In this document: positions 36,208-44,971 of the stretch, in pieces
Position numbering within the stretch: the first letter of the stretch is position 1
Layout of the letters: every line of letters starts with the position of its first letter
Source: Denitrificimonas halotolerans
GTDB lineage: Bacteria > Pseudomonadota > Gammaproteobacteria > Pseudomonadales > Pseudomonadaceae
NCBI RefSeq assembly: GCF_034259425.1
Contig: NZ_JAXIVU010000001.1
Coordinates: 62,001 to 126,000, forward strand
Direction: 5' to 3'
Length of the DNA: 64,000 nt
Notes under the pieces: model-generated
Told to the model about the DNA's origin: nothing
Seen by the model: the letters and a program-made list of their open reading frames with translations, nothing else
Database searches by the model: none
Made by a program: the position numbers and the translations under genes

Positions 36208-36609
36208 TTAAAAAATACCTTTAAACATCTTTTGCGCTGCAGGCTCTGACTTTCAGAATACTGCAAATACAGCCCAAAGAATGTTTTTTTCTACCCGACA
36301 TAAGTCGTATACGACACCCCTTAGAATCCGATCACTGCAAAGCCATGGTTAGAGTAAAGTAGACACTACGATGGTTTTGTATGCCTATGATATGCAGAAA
36401 CAAAGCTGTGTCTGTTATGACGCACTGCGTGACTTATCACCACCTTAAAGAGCGATTCTTATTGCTTCATAGGCTGTAACTTGAACGATAGACCAAAAAT
36501 GACACACGCCTCCACAAGCAGAAACGGCTCATCCAGCTGACTTTAACACCAAGATATCTTTGCATAAGGTAAAGCGCTTCGCGCCCCGCTTTATATCCCA
36601 GCCCTACGG
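36208..36609. other. Intergenic sequence with no recognised gene
   Basis: About 400 bases between operator box E and the tnpB relic. I see no open frame with a ribosome site and no RNA gene. It may be non-coding debris of the IS200/IS605-type element whose 3' end follows, but nothing in it identifies this directly. Confidence 0.4.
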
Positions 36610-36790
36610 GAGAGGATTTACGGCGGTTTTGCTAATAGCAAATTGAGAGGCACCACGGGATTGGGAATAAGGGGATGGATGTACAATATGCGCAGTTGCT
36701 TATCGCACAATATAAAGACGACTCAAAACAGTCTTGCGCTCGAACATAGCTGCCCGATGCTAGGAACCCCGCCCTTTGAGGGCGGGGGTA
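36610..36790 (+). pseudogene. tnpB C-terminal relic (IS200/IS605 family) with hairpin end
   Basis: The frame at 36610-36780 reads through segments YGGFANSKLRGTTGLGIRGW, NSLALEH and GTPPFEGG. These follow the zinc-finger and C-terminus of TnpB (compare GIAGLGIREW, ASRNILAAGH in the copy at 63.6 kb). The zinc-finger cysteines and RuvC Asp are lost, and no start or upstream body is present. The GC-rich hairpin CCCGCCCTTTGAGGGCGGG at about 36768-36787 matches the right end of such elements. It is a decayed insertion between two steroid operons. Confidence 0.65.
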
Positions 36791-36794
36791 GATA

Positions 36795-38177
36795 TCACAG
36801 ACCTAAACGACGTGCCGCTTCAGGGCCAAAGTGACCCGGCTTAAGCTTGCCTGTATTCAATGTATAAGCTGACTTCTGCTCATTAACCATGTTGAATGCC
36901 AAATAACTTCCAGCAAGCAAGTCATGATATAAACCGACACCAGCCTGCCATGTTTGGGCTTCATAAGCATAGAAATAGTTGATCATTGATGTACGCCACA
37001 ACTGACCGCGCGCATCAAAGTTTTCCCCCATCAACATCAACAGACTGTCTTCATCAATATACATACGACGCTTGCCGTACAAGTGACGATAATCTTCTTT
37101 CAACGTACCCTCTAACACCCACACGCGATGTAACTCGTAACGCATATGCTCAGGGTTAATATGCCCTTGTGTTAAAAGCTCATCGTAACTTAAGTCTGGA
37201 CTATGGATACCATAGGCATTGTAGGGCACATACATTTCCCGCTTACCCACAATATTCCAGTCATAGCGCACACCGGAACCATTGAAGACACGCACCTCAT
37301 CGACTGTAATGGAACCACCACTGCCAGGGAACTGCATATCAAAACCATACTCAGGGGCCTGACGGACACGACGTGTACCTGGGTCATAACGCCAACTCTG
37401 ACGCGGCTCAGCTTTGTGGTTAAAGTATTCAAGCCCTGTATTCACCTCACCACGATCACGTTGCGGCAAGTTGGTTTGGTTTAAGAAATACGCTGAAGGT
37501 CCAGTTGTTGGCCCCTCATTTCCCGGCTTCAAAAACAGCGCTAGGTTTGCTGATTTCAGCTGACCATGACTGCGACTTCCATCCGCCAACACATACATGT
37601 TGTCAGACACCAATTCCTCACTCCATGGACGGTAACTAAAGAATGATGAAGTCCAAAGCAGCTCTAAGCCCGACTTAGGAAAAGGAAAAGCAATACCACC
37701 TGTCGTGGCTTCAATCCCTTCTCCATCATCTACCAGTTTCGCGTGCTTAGCATTTTTACGCGTCACCTCACAAACTGAGTCTGGGAAACGGAAGTCACGG
37801 TGCGACGGATAAATCGGCATCTTAAAAGTGTCGGGGTATTTAGCAAACAGCGCTAACTGACCATCCGACAGTTTATCTTTGTACTGATCAAGATTTGCTG
37901 CAGTGATTTCAAATAAAGGCTGCTCACCAGCATAGGGGTCAATCGGGTGGTGACCGGTACCTTTAAAGTTCACATGGTCAGGCACGCCCAACCACTTACC
38001 ACTCCACTCTGGGATACTGCCGTCAGCATTACCAGCCTTCTCAGCCCCCACACAAGTCAGATCTTTCCCTAATCGTGCAATTTCTGCATCAGTTGCAGCC
38101 GCCTGCACCGTTCCAGCGAACAATCCACTGGCTACGGAAACAAACAGCATTTTTTGCAAAGCATGTTTATAAGACAT
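36795..38177 (-). CDS. DUF1329 protein, second copy
   Basis: A 460-residue exported protein with a signal peptide ending near TVQAAA (about residue 27). It shares with the 20753-22129 product the landmarks CVGAEKAGNADGS, KYPDTFKMPIYPSHRDFRFPD, WRYDPGTRRVRQAPEYGFD and HLYGKRRMYIDED. The two are clear paralogues, each preceded by a DUF1302 gene. It is 15 bases after the DUF1302 stop. Probably works at the outer membrane with its DUF1302 partner. The tnpB relic lies immediately downstream, with no obvious terminator seen. Confidence 0.82.
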   Translation of the reverse strand: MSYKHALQKMLFVSVASGLFAGTVQAAATDAEIARLGKDLTCVGAEKAGNADGSIPEWSGKWLGVPDHVNFKGTGHHPIDPYAGEQPLFEITAANLDQYKDKLSDGQLALFAKYPDTFKMPIYPSHRDFRFPDSVCEVTRKNAKHAKLVDDGEGIEATTGGIAFPFPKSGLELLWTSSFFSYRPWSEELVSDNMYVLADGSRSHGQLKSANLALFLKPGNEGPTTGPSAYFLNQTNLPQRDRGEVNTGLEYFNHKAEPRQSWRYDPGTRRVRQAPEYGFDMQFPGSGGSITVDEVRVFNGSGVRYDWNIVGKREMYVPYNAYGIHSPDLSYDELLTQGHINPEHMRYELHRVWVLEGTLKEDYRHLYGKRRMYIDEDSLLMLMGENFDARGQLWRTSMINYFYAYEAQTWQAGVGLYHDLLAGSYLAFNMVNEQKSAYTLNTGKLKPGHFGPEAARRLGL

Positions 38178-38192
38178 AACGCCCTCTAGCCC

Positions 38193-39788
38193 TTAGAAAG
38201 TGTATTTTAGGTTAATAGCCAAATGGTCACGGTCTGCCATCAAACGGTTATGCTTGATACTGGCAGATGACAAGAAATTGACCCAAGTGGCCCCCACAGA
38301 AAAGTTTTGTTTATAGGTAAAGTCACCACCTAAAGTCAGGCGTTTCTCATTGCGACCAAAACCTTGCGTACCACTGCCATCAACGTTTTGCGTCCAAGTC
38401 GCATTCGTCTGCAAGTCCCACCCTTGGAAAACACTTGGGTAGTCCATGATGACGCCTATACCCAATAAAGTGCTCGATTTAGAGCCTGCACGACCTGAAG
38501 AATCTACAGCATTCGAAATACGTAACGTATCAACACTATGAATGCGCTCATTCATCAGTTCACCCATCAAGGTAGTTTGATTAGCCAAGAAGGAGGGGCC
38601 AATCATATAAACAGCATTTAGGTTCGTCTGGACGATTTTCCCAGTTGTAACTGCATCGCTTTCTAGTGTTACACCAGCGCCATCACGCAAACTTAGATCG
38701 GCACCTATCTGTACTGAGTCGGCGATTTTAGTGCTTAAGCTGATACCAGTGAGCTTAATATCTTCTAAATACTTAAATTGATACGTCCCTGCTGCAGCGT
38801 TTACATCTGAAGCGGAACTATAATGCGCGCCACCTAGAAATAACGACGGATTACGGTCATGGTAGCGATAATGATACAAACCAATTTCCGTGTTGAAATC
38901 TGGACTGTAGCGCATACCAACACCCCACTGACCACTGTCGCCAGGTTTTTTAGTACCTGCATAGGACAACGCTGTTGTAGGACCTAGAGGTCCGGGGGCA
39001 AAGCGTAGATATTCTGACCCAGGCCCAAAAAAATCTGAACCAAAGAAATCACCCACCGGATTCAGTAAGTTTTCTTCCCACTTGTACTGCCAAAAACCAG
39101 TGAAAGCAAATTGATCATTTAACGCGAAGTTAAATGACGCTTGTCCTACTGGCAGATATGCATCTTTAGCTTCAGTACCAGGGACATTGAACTTTGTCGC
39201 ATCAACCGGTGCTTGCCCCTGACTGATATTCGGCCAGAATAGGCTCTCCCCCCATGCCAGCAAATGGCGACCTGCTTTTACCGATAAGTACTTGGAGTCA
39301 CCAATCGTGAAATTACCAAACACATAAGCATCGAGCAGGCGCGCTTCACCACCACTGCGATCTTTGGTTTTACTGGTAAATTTACGGTGATTTCCTGACT
39401 TGTTCACCGTTAATGGCGAATCATTTTTATTTCTATGATGATATACATCATCATAGAAATGGCTGGCCCGCAGAACTCCCCCAAAGTTCTCATAACGAGC
39501 AATCACTTCACCAAAAACACTCACACGGTTATTGATTAAGCCCCACTTATCAAAATTACGGGTTCCATCATCAAAGCTTGCTGCTTTAAGGTATTCAGCA
39601 TCAGCAGAACGAGTTCGTGCAGAAACGGTATAGTTCACAGTGACTTGGCTTTGTAAGCTTAAGCCGTTGTCAAAATGCACTGTTGGCAAAGCTAATGCTG
39701 AGCTGCTGCAGGTGATCGCTGCAACAGCTAAAGAGAGTCGCCGCACAGGCCATTTGCCCGTTACACACAGCGTGCGCCAGTTCATCAT
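38193..39788 (-). CDS. DUF1302 outer-membrane protein, second copy
   Basis: A 531-residue protein with signal peptide (cleavage likely near SSALALPT, about residue 34). It has the shared landmarks VHFDNGLSLQ, FYDDVYHHRN, GRHLLAWGESLFWPNIS and the C-terminal NLKYTF barrel signature. AAGGAG lies five bases before the ATG at 39786-39788. Paralogue of 22208-23818. Preceded by operator box F at 65 bp, so this pair has its own promoter. Two copies may serve different steroids or different stages of transport; this is inference. Confidence 0.83.
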   Translation of the reverse strand: MMNWRTLCVTGKWPVRRLSLAVAAITCSSSALALPTVHFDNGLSLQSQVTVNYTVSARTRSADAEYLKAASFDDGTRNFDKWGLINNRVSVFGEVIARYENFGGVLRASHFYDDVYHHRNKNDSPLTVNKSGNHRKFTSKTKDRSGGEARLLDAYVFGNFTIGDSKYLSVKAGRHLLAWGESLFWPNISQGQAPVDATKFNVPGTEAKDAYLPVGQASFNFALNDQFAFTGFWQYKWEENLLNPVGDFFGSDFFGPGSEYLRFAPGPLGPTTALSYAGTKKPGDSGQWGVGMRYSPDFNTEIGLYHYRYHDRNPSLFLGGAHYSSASDVNAAAGTYQFKYLEDIKLTGISLSTKIADSVQIGADLSLRDGAGVTLESDAVTTGKIVQTNLNAVYMIGPSFLANQTTLMGELMNERIHSVDTLRISNAVDSSGRAGSKSSTLLGIGVIMDYPSVFQGWDLQTNATWTQNVDGSGTQGFGRNEKRLTLGGDFTYKQNFSVGATWVNFLSSASIKHNRLMADRDHLAINLKYTF

Positions 39789-39852
39789 TGTTGCTCCTTT
39801 ATTATTATGTCAGTCAGAAGCCATGACAGTAACTTTCAGCGACGAACCTGTT

Positions 39853-39872
39853 CATCCTACAAACGGACTACA
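39853..39872 (-). promoter_or_regulatory. Candidate operator box F (upstream of DUF1302/DUF1329 copy 2)
   Basis: Read toward DUF1302 it is TGTAGTCC-GTTT-GTAGGATG. The distal half is well conserved, the proximal half has two changes. The edge is 65 bp from the start codon. Confidence 0.55.
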
Positions 39873-39875
39873 ACA

Positions 39876-39897
39876 CAAAAGGGCGCGTTGCACGCCC
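39876..39897 (-). terminator. Weak intrinsic terminator after kshB
   Basis: Hairpin GGGCG...CGCCC at 39881-39897, followed on the minus strand by TTTTG. It lies 14 bases after the kshB stop and just before operator F. Confidence 0.55.
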
Positions 39898-39910
39898 ATT
39901 TGCCCAACTC

Positions 39911-40945
39911 TTAATCAGGGAACTTTAAATGCACTTTGTCAGACATAGCTACAGCTTGACAGGCTAAAGTCCAACCTTCAGCCAACTCATCTTTATCAAG
40001 TGCTTCATTGGCTAGCAAATCCACATCACCTGAGACTAAAGTACACATACAGGTTGCACAGGAGCCCACCAAACATGAGTGTGGCGCTTTGATACCCTCT
40101 CGCAGCATAGCAGCCAGCAACACCTCACCATCCTCGCACTCAATTTCTCGAGTTTCACCGTCAAGTTCAACAGTTAAATGGGTTGCTGTTGAACCCGCAT
40201 GCTCAACAACCGCCTCAAAACCACCTTCACTCTCACCTGGTAATGAAACAAAGCGCTCAACATGCACTGATTTAGCCTTTACCCCAGCAATTTTCGCTGC
40301 TTGCTCCACGCATTGCATAAAAGGCTCAGGACCACAAACAAAAATCTCTGGATCAGAAAACCCCTCAACAAAACGCGCTAAATGCGTAGGTGACGTATGC
40401 CCTTGAACTGAATCCAACCAGTGAATAATTTGTAAACGCTCTGGATACTGCATGGCTAACTCACGCAGCAAATCCTTAAAAATCACTGAGGACTCATCAC
40501 GGTTTGCATACACAAAGCGGATTCGCCCTTGCCCCTGACTCAATGCTGAGCGCAAAATGGACAATACTGGCGTCACACCACTGCCCCCAGCAAAAAGCAC
40601 AAAATCCCTATCTAAACTCTTAGGGACAAACACCCCCGCCGGCTTTAACACTTCTAAAGTGTCACCCGCTTTTACATTATCGCAAAGCCAGTTGGAACCT
40701 CGCCCGTCCGTCACCCGCTTCACCGTTACACGGAGGCGTTCTTTTTCATAAGGCGAACTTGATAATGAATAGCATCGTGGCAGCCAATCATCTTGCCAAG
40801 GCGTTCTCAATGTAAGGAACTGCCCTGGTCGATACTTAAACTCCTCGACCAAATCTTCAGGAACGTCAAACTCAAATGAGCAGGCGTCATGGGTTTCCTG
40901 TATTACCGCGGCAACACGTAGCTCATGGTAGCTGGGTAGGCTCAT
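39911..40945 (-). CDS. kshB: 3-ketosteroid 9alpha-hydroxylase reductase (KshB)
   Basis: A 344-residue ferredoxin reductase. Residues 1-100 are an FAD domain with RCYSLSSSP, about 100-230 an NAD domain with FAGGSGVTPVLSIL and FVCGPEPFM, and the C-terminus is a plant-type 2Fe-2S ferredoxin with C-x4-C-x2-C (SCLVGSCATCMC) and a later Cys in WTLACQA. KshB passes electrons to the Rieske oxygenase KshA, which 9alpha-hydroxylates 3-ketosteroids and opens ring B. KshA is not in this window. It follows the SDR by two bases in the hsaA-kstD-SDR-kshB operon. It might serve another Rieske oxygenase. Confidence 0.85.
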   Translation of the reverse strand: MSLPSYHELRVAAVIQETHDACSFEFDVPEDLVEEFKYRPGQFLTLRTPWQDDWLPRCYSLSSSPYEKERLRVTVKRVTDGRGSNWLCDNVKAGDTLEVLKPAGVFVPKSLDRDFVLFAGGSGVTPVLSILRSALSQGQGRIRFVYANRDESSVIFKDLLRELAMQYPERLQIIHWLDSVQGHTSPTHLARFVEGFSDPEIFVCGPEPFMQCVEQAAKIAGVKAKSVHVERFVSLPGESEGGFEAVVEHAGSTATHLTVELDGETREIECEDGEVLLAAMLREGIKAPHSCLVGSCATCMCTLVSGDVDLLANEALDKDELAEGWTLACQAVAMSDKVHLKFPD

Positions 40946-40947
40946 AG

Positions 40948-41700
40948 TTAAATACTCATTACAAATTGGCCACTATCAATCCGCAATTCGATACCGTTAA
41001 CAGCACGTGCCTCATCTGAGGCCAAATAAAGCACACCATTAGCAACATCTTCCGGACGACAGGCACGGTTCATAGGATCTTTATCAATTGTTAGCAACTC
41101 TGGATCAATCCCCTCAGGATACCCACCACGCGTCATAGGTGTTAAAACACCATCAGGGTGTACAGAATTGCAACGAATGCGATAACGCTTCAGACGACAA
41201 TCAGCTGCCACTCCACGCGTTAACGCAGCAATCGCAGCTTTACTCGCGCCATAACCGACATAGTCTTCCTTAGCAGCAAGCGCAGCAATAGACGACATAT
41301 TGACTATGGATCCGCCTTGCTTTTTCATCACAGCTATGGCTGCTTTACAACCTAGGAAGACACTATCAGCATTGACTGTCATTAAGCGCTTCCAGTCCTC
41401 ATACGAGGTCTGCTCAATATCACCTTTCAGTAAAATACCGGCATTATTTACCAATATATCCAGCTTCCCAAAGGCCTGAACAGTAGCCTCAACTACCGCT
41501 TGCCATCCCTGCTCATCGGTTACATCTTGGCGGAAAAACATTGCACCAATCTCTTGTGCAATGCGTACACCATCGGTTTCATTCAAATCGGTCATCATCA
41601 CTTGCGCGCCTTGCTGCACAAAAAGACGCGCAATTGCCTCACCCATACCACTGGCTGCACCGGTCACAATCGCTGCTTTTCCAAAAAGTCGTTTACTCAT
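40948..41700 (-). CDS. SDR, candidate hydroxysteroid dehydrogenase
   Basis: A 250-residue short-chain dehydrogenase. The start at 41698-41700 has AAGGA eight bases upstream; the ATG at 41706 is too close to that site. Cofactor motif is TGAASGMG, with NNAGILLKG, catalytic NMSSIAAL and YGASK. A D residue after the second strand (TDLNETD) suggests NAD preference. Between kstD and kshB it probably interconverts a hydroxyl and ketone on the steroid nucleus (3-, 7-, 12- or 17-position not resolvable). Confidence 0.82.
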   Translation of the reverse strand: MSKRLFGKAAIVTGAASGMGEAIARLFVQQGAQVMMTDLNETDGVRIAQEIGAMFFRQDVTDEQGWQAVVEATVQAFGKLDILVNNAGILLKGDIEQTSYEDWKRLMTVNADSVFLGCKAAIAVMKKQGGSIVNMSSIAALAAKEDYVGYGASKAAIAALTRGVAADCRLKRYRIRCNSVHPDGVLTPMTRGGYPEGIDPELLTIDKDPMNRACRPEDVANGVLYLASDEARAVNGIELRIDSGQFVMSI

Positions 41701-41711
41701 CAGCATGTTCC

Positions 41712-43424
41712 TTATTTTGCAGCAGCATCCAATGCAGCAACGTAACCAAAGGTCATCGCTGGACCTAAAGTACCACCAGCACCGGGATAGGTTGTTCCCA
41801 TCACCGACGCAGAGGTATTACCAATCGCGTAAAGACCAGGGATCACTTGACCATCAGGCTTCACAACCTGTGCATGCTCATTGGTCAGTAAACCTCCTTT
41901 GGTACCAATATCTCCCGCTTGGATCGGCATCGCATAAAAAGGCCCTTTTGCGATAGGCGCTAAGCATGGGTTTGGGGTCACATTACTGTCACCATAGTAG
42001 CGATCAAAAACATTACCGCCTCGACCAAAATCCTCATCCACACCGGTTTCGGCATAGTGATTGATTTTCTTAACAGTCTCTTGCAAACCCATTGCATCGA
42101 CACCAATTTGCGCAGCCAGTCCATCCAAGGTATCAGCTTTGTAATAAAGTTTATTTAACCACTCTTTACGCAAGCGACTGTCAGGCATGATTTGCCCAGG
42201 CATTAACGGTCCCATCGCATAGCTAAAACGGTACTTAGCATCAAAAATCACCCAACTCGGGGTGGTTTTACCTTGAGTTTTTTCGTTATCGGCATACATA
42301 GCCGTAACAAACTCAAGGTAAGGCGTTGCTTCATTGACAAAGCGCTGCCCTAAACCATTTACAACAATCGCACCTGGGAAGGCACGCTCAGCAAACACAC
42401 CACGAGCCTTGGTTTCACCTGGAACAACAAAGGACGGTGTCCACCATGCCCAGTCAAGCAACGCTGTAGCTGCACCCAACTTCTGGCCTGCCTCTAAAGC
42501 TGCACCTGTATTAGCACCTTCAGGCGTTGTACTCCATTCCACTTTATTTGGTTTTGGTAAATATTTTTCACGCAACTCGGGGTTTTGCTCAAAACCTCCA
42601 GCAGCAAGTATGACACCCTTATCAGCACGAATACGCTGCTGCTTACCCTCACGCTCAACTACAATACCGCACACACGACCCTCTTCTTCAATCAGCTCAA
42701 CAAAGTTAGTGTTCAGCCATAAGGGTACATTTCTATCAATTAAGGAAGCACGTAAGCTGGCAATCAACGCATTACCTAAAGCAGTACGACGGTCTCGCTT
42801 CTCACCTGTTTTCTTACGCCACATAAAATCGAGCTTGTAGCGCAACATCATCCAAATAACCATCAAGCGCCAGCCTCGAGATTTCGACATAGCAATATGC
42901 GCTTGACGAGCAGTCCATGAAATTTTTCCCATGAGCATATTGCCACGAGAAGCTTCGCGTAAGTGAGGCAATTCATCCTTCAAGGAAGCAATATCAAACA
43001 ATTCAGGATCGAGGGTGCGACCACCCGGTAAAAACCCTTCATATTGCGGATAGTAATCAGGATACTTTTCTGCAACGGCATAACGTACTCGAGAATTCTG
43101 CTCTAGCCATTGAATCATCTCTGGTGCTTTCTCGATGTATTTGCGTACACGGGCCTCATCGATATCGTCACCAATGGCATTTTTTAAATAAGTCCAGGCC
43201 TTTTCCGGACTATCCTGCCCACCTTTAGCCTTAAAGTGATGATTGCAAGGTATCCATATACCACCACCAGACAAAGCCGATGTACCACCGTACTTATCTG
43301 TTTTCTCGACCACTAAAACGCGCAAACCTTTAGCCGCAGCCGTCACAGCAGAAGTTAAAGCACCTGCACCCGACCCCACAACAACAAGGTCATATTCCGC
43401 ATTGAATTCACTTTTACCAGTCAT
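41712..43424 (-). CDS. kstD: 3-ketosteroid delta1-dehydrogenase (KstD)
   Basis: A 570-residue flavoprotein of the succinate-dehydrogenase/fumarate-reductase type. FAD sites are VVVGSGAGALTSAVTAAAKG (about 13-32), ILAAGGFEQNPELR and GLYAIGNTSASVMGTTYPGAGG near the C-terminus. The overall order GGTSALSGGGIWIP, PDYYP, GANTGAALEAGQKLGAATALLD follows known KstDs. It inserts the C1-C2 double bond before ring-A aromatisation. A delta4(5alpha)-dehydrogenase is the main alternative within the family. The operon with hsaA and kshB supports the KstD role. Confidence 0.86.
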   Translation of the reverse strand: MTGKSEFNAEYDLVVVGSGAGALTSAVTAAAKGLRVLVVEKTDKYGGTSALSGGGIWIPCNHHFKAKGGQDSPEKAWTYLKNAIGDDIDEARVRKYIEKAPEMIQWLEQNSRVRYAVAEKYPDYYPQYEGFLPGGRTLDPELFDIASLKDELPHLREASRGNMLMGKISWTARQAHIAMSKSRGWRLMVIWMMLRYKLDFMWRKKTGEKRDRRTALGNALIASLRASLIDRNVPLWLNTNFVELIEEEGRVCGIVVEREGKQQRIRADKGVILAAGGFEQNPELREKYLPKPNKVEWSTTPEGANTGAALEAGQKLGAATALLDWAWWTPSFVVPGETKARGVFAERAFPGAIVVNGLGQRFVNEATPYLEFVTAMYADNEKTQGKTTPSWVIFDAKYRFSYAMGPLMPGQIMPDSRLRKEWLNKLYYKADTLDGLAAQIGVDAMGLQETVKKINHYAETGVDEDFGRGGNVFDRYYGDSNVTPNPCLAPIAKGPFYAMPIQAGDIGTKGGLLTNEHAQVVKPDGQVIPGLYAIGNTSASVMGTTYPGAGGTLGPAMTFGYVAALDAAAK

Positions 43425-43494
43425 TTACACACCCGCCTTAGTCTCAAAGTTGGAAAGCAAAAACCGTCGATCCACAGGATCGACGGCAACACCT

Positions 43495-44685
43495 TTAAAC
43501 GTAAGGATCAGGGTTCGGTAATCCCAACTGAACGGTTCCATATGCACGCGCATAAGCAGCAACGTTATTGGCAATATGGCCTCGTGCCTGATGCACATCA
43601 CGGAAAATACGCTCAACTGGATTGGTTTTATACAACCCTGATGCAGCCATAGACTTTAATAGCGCACTGATTTTTTCCGCACAGGTGTTTGTCACATAAG
43701 CTGACTGATAGCGGTACAGCAGGCGCATTTCAACATCAGGTAGCTCGCCTTTCTCTGCAATCTCTAGCAACTCACCATAGTTTCGGTTCAAAACAAGCTT
43801 GAGCATATCCAGCGTTACAATGGCATCAGCCACTGCATCTTGAGCTACTGGGTCTTCTGCAGTTTTAGCACCATGCTTACCAATGTGCTTGGCAGCATTA
43901 TCACAGAACTCGTTAATAGCGCCCTGCAATGCACCGAGCACCGAGCTCGATACCGCACGGGTAAAGACTTGAGCAAACGGAATCTTGAAAATCGTATTAG
44001 TATTCACCTCTAAACCTGGTGTTGCCTCAGGCGAACTGTTATTGGTGCGTTGCACGCGGTGAGCAGGAACAAAAGCATCCTCTACAACAATGTCGTGGCT
44101 GCCTGTACCGCGCAAGCCTAACACATCCCAATTACGCTCAATCCGGTAGTCCGAGGCTGGCACTAAGAAGGTACCGTGTTCTGCTTCGGTAAAGTTCCCT
44201 TCTGGTGGTAAAATCCCTCCCAACAATGTCCATTGGCAATGCTCACTACCACTGGAAAAACCCCAGCGTCCACTAATACGATAGCCACCCTCTACTGGCG
44301 TGACTTTAGCAACTGGCATATAAGTGGAACCAATTAAAGTATCTTGATTCTCACCCCAAACATCCTGCTGAGCTTGATCTGAGTAGCGAGCCAACTGCCA
44401 CGGGTGCACACCCATCACGCCATAAATCCAGGCTGTCGACATGCAGCCCTCAGCCAAGGTCATTTGAATTTCAAAGAAAGTGCGGGGATCAACCTCAAAG
44501 CCACCATAACGCTTAGGCTGCATCGCTTTAAATAAACCTGCTGCCTGCATCTCTGCAATGGTCTCATTGGGCACTTTCAGGTCACGCTCAGCTTGAGCAG
44601 TACGTGCTTTAAGTGCGGGGATCAGTTTGCGTGCACTTTCGATTAACTCGAGGTCTTTCTTGTTTTTCTGATGTGGGATAGCCAT
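43495..44685 (-). CDS. hsaA: 3-HSA hydroxylase oxygenase subunit (HsaA/TesA2)
   Basis: A 396-residue flavin-dependent monooxygenase with an ACAD-like fold. Landmarks are MQPKRYGGFEVDPRTFFEIQ near 60, GRWGFSSGSEHCQWTLLGG near 133, WDVLGLRGTGSHDIVVEDAFVP near 182 and the C-terminal QARGHIANNVAAYARAYG. This is the HsaA/group D monooxygenase pattern. HsaA hydroxylates 3-HSA to the catechol 3,4-DHSA using reduced flavin from HsaB, encoded divergently at 46616. First gene of the operon, under operator G. Confidence 0.88.
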   Translation of the reverse strand: MAIPHQKNKKDLELIESARKLIPALKARTAQAERDLKVPNETIAEMQAAGLFKAMQPKRYGGFEVDPRTFFEIQMTLAEGCMSTAWIYGVMGVHPWQLARYSDQAQQDVWGENQDTLIGSTYMPVAKVTPVEGGYRISGRWGFSSGSEHCQWTLLGGILPPEGNFTEAEHGTFLVPASDYRIERNWDVLGLRGTGSHDIVVEDAFVPAHRVQRTNNSSPEATPGLEVNTNTIFKIPFAQVFTRAVSSSVLGALQGAINEFCDNAAKHIGKHGAKTAEDPVAQDAVADAIVTLDMLKLVLNRNYGELLEIAEKGELPDVEMRLLYRYQSAYVTNTCAEKISALLKSMAASGLYKTNPVERIFRDVHQARGHIANNVAAYARAYGTVQLGLPNPDPYV

Positions 44686-44761
44686 ATAGTCATTCTCTAG
44701 GTGGTTTACGCAGATATTGTTTTCAATGTATTACGATTATCAGCCCAGCTTGCTGCCCACT

Positions 44762-44781
44762 CATCGTCAAACCGGACTAGG
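44762..44781 (-). promoter_or_regulatory. Candidate operator box G (upstream of hsaA operon)
   Basis: Read toward hsaA it is CCTAGTCC-GGTT-TGACGATG. The edge is 77 bp from the start codon. Confidence 0.65.
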
Positions 44782-44914
44782 AATATACGAACACTTTAGA
44801 CACCCTTTAAATCTTTGATCCAGATCAGAAAAACCACCATATAATCAACCTCTTGCTGCAAAAACTCACAACACACCCAGCCTTACACACCCTACAACGC
44901 ACCCACCAACCTCA

Positions 44915-44957
44915 TAAAAAAACCCAAGCACAGCTAAGCTGCACTTGGGTTATTTTT
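44915..44957 (-). terminator. Intrinsic terminator of the aldehyde dehydrogenase gene
   Basis: Stem AACCCAAG/CTTGGGTT around a loop at 44921-44951. On the minus strand it is followed by a T-run (A-run 44915-44921). It lies 15-20 bases after the stop at 44972. Confidence 0.85.
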
Positions 44958-44971
44958 TACTAACGAAACAA

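Noticed and set aside
36643..36834. A 63-codon frame considered as a small gene
   Set aside because: It begins with TTG without a ribosome site and its sequence is explained as a tnpB C-terminal relic.
43495..44685. hsaA considered as another acyl-CoA dehydrogenase
   Set aside because: Its internal motifs and operon with kstD and kshB match HsaA-type flavin monooxygenases, and it lacks the IQRN-type ACAD end.
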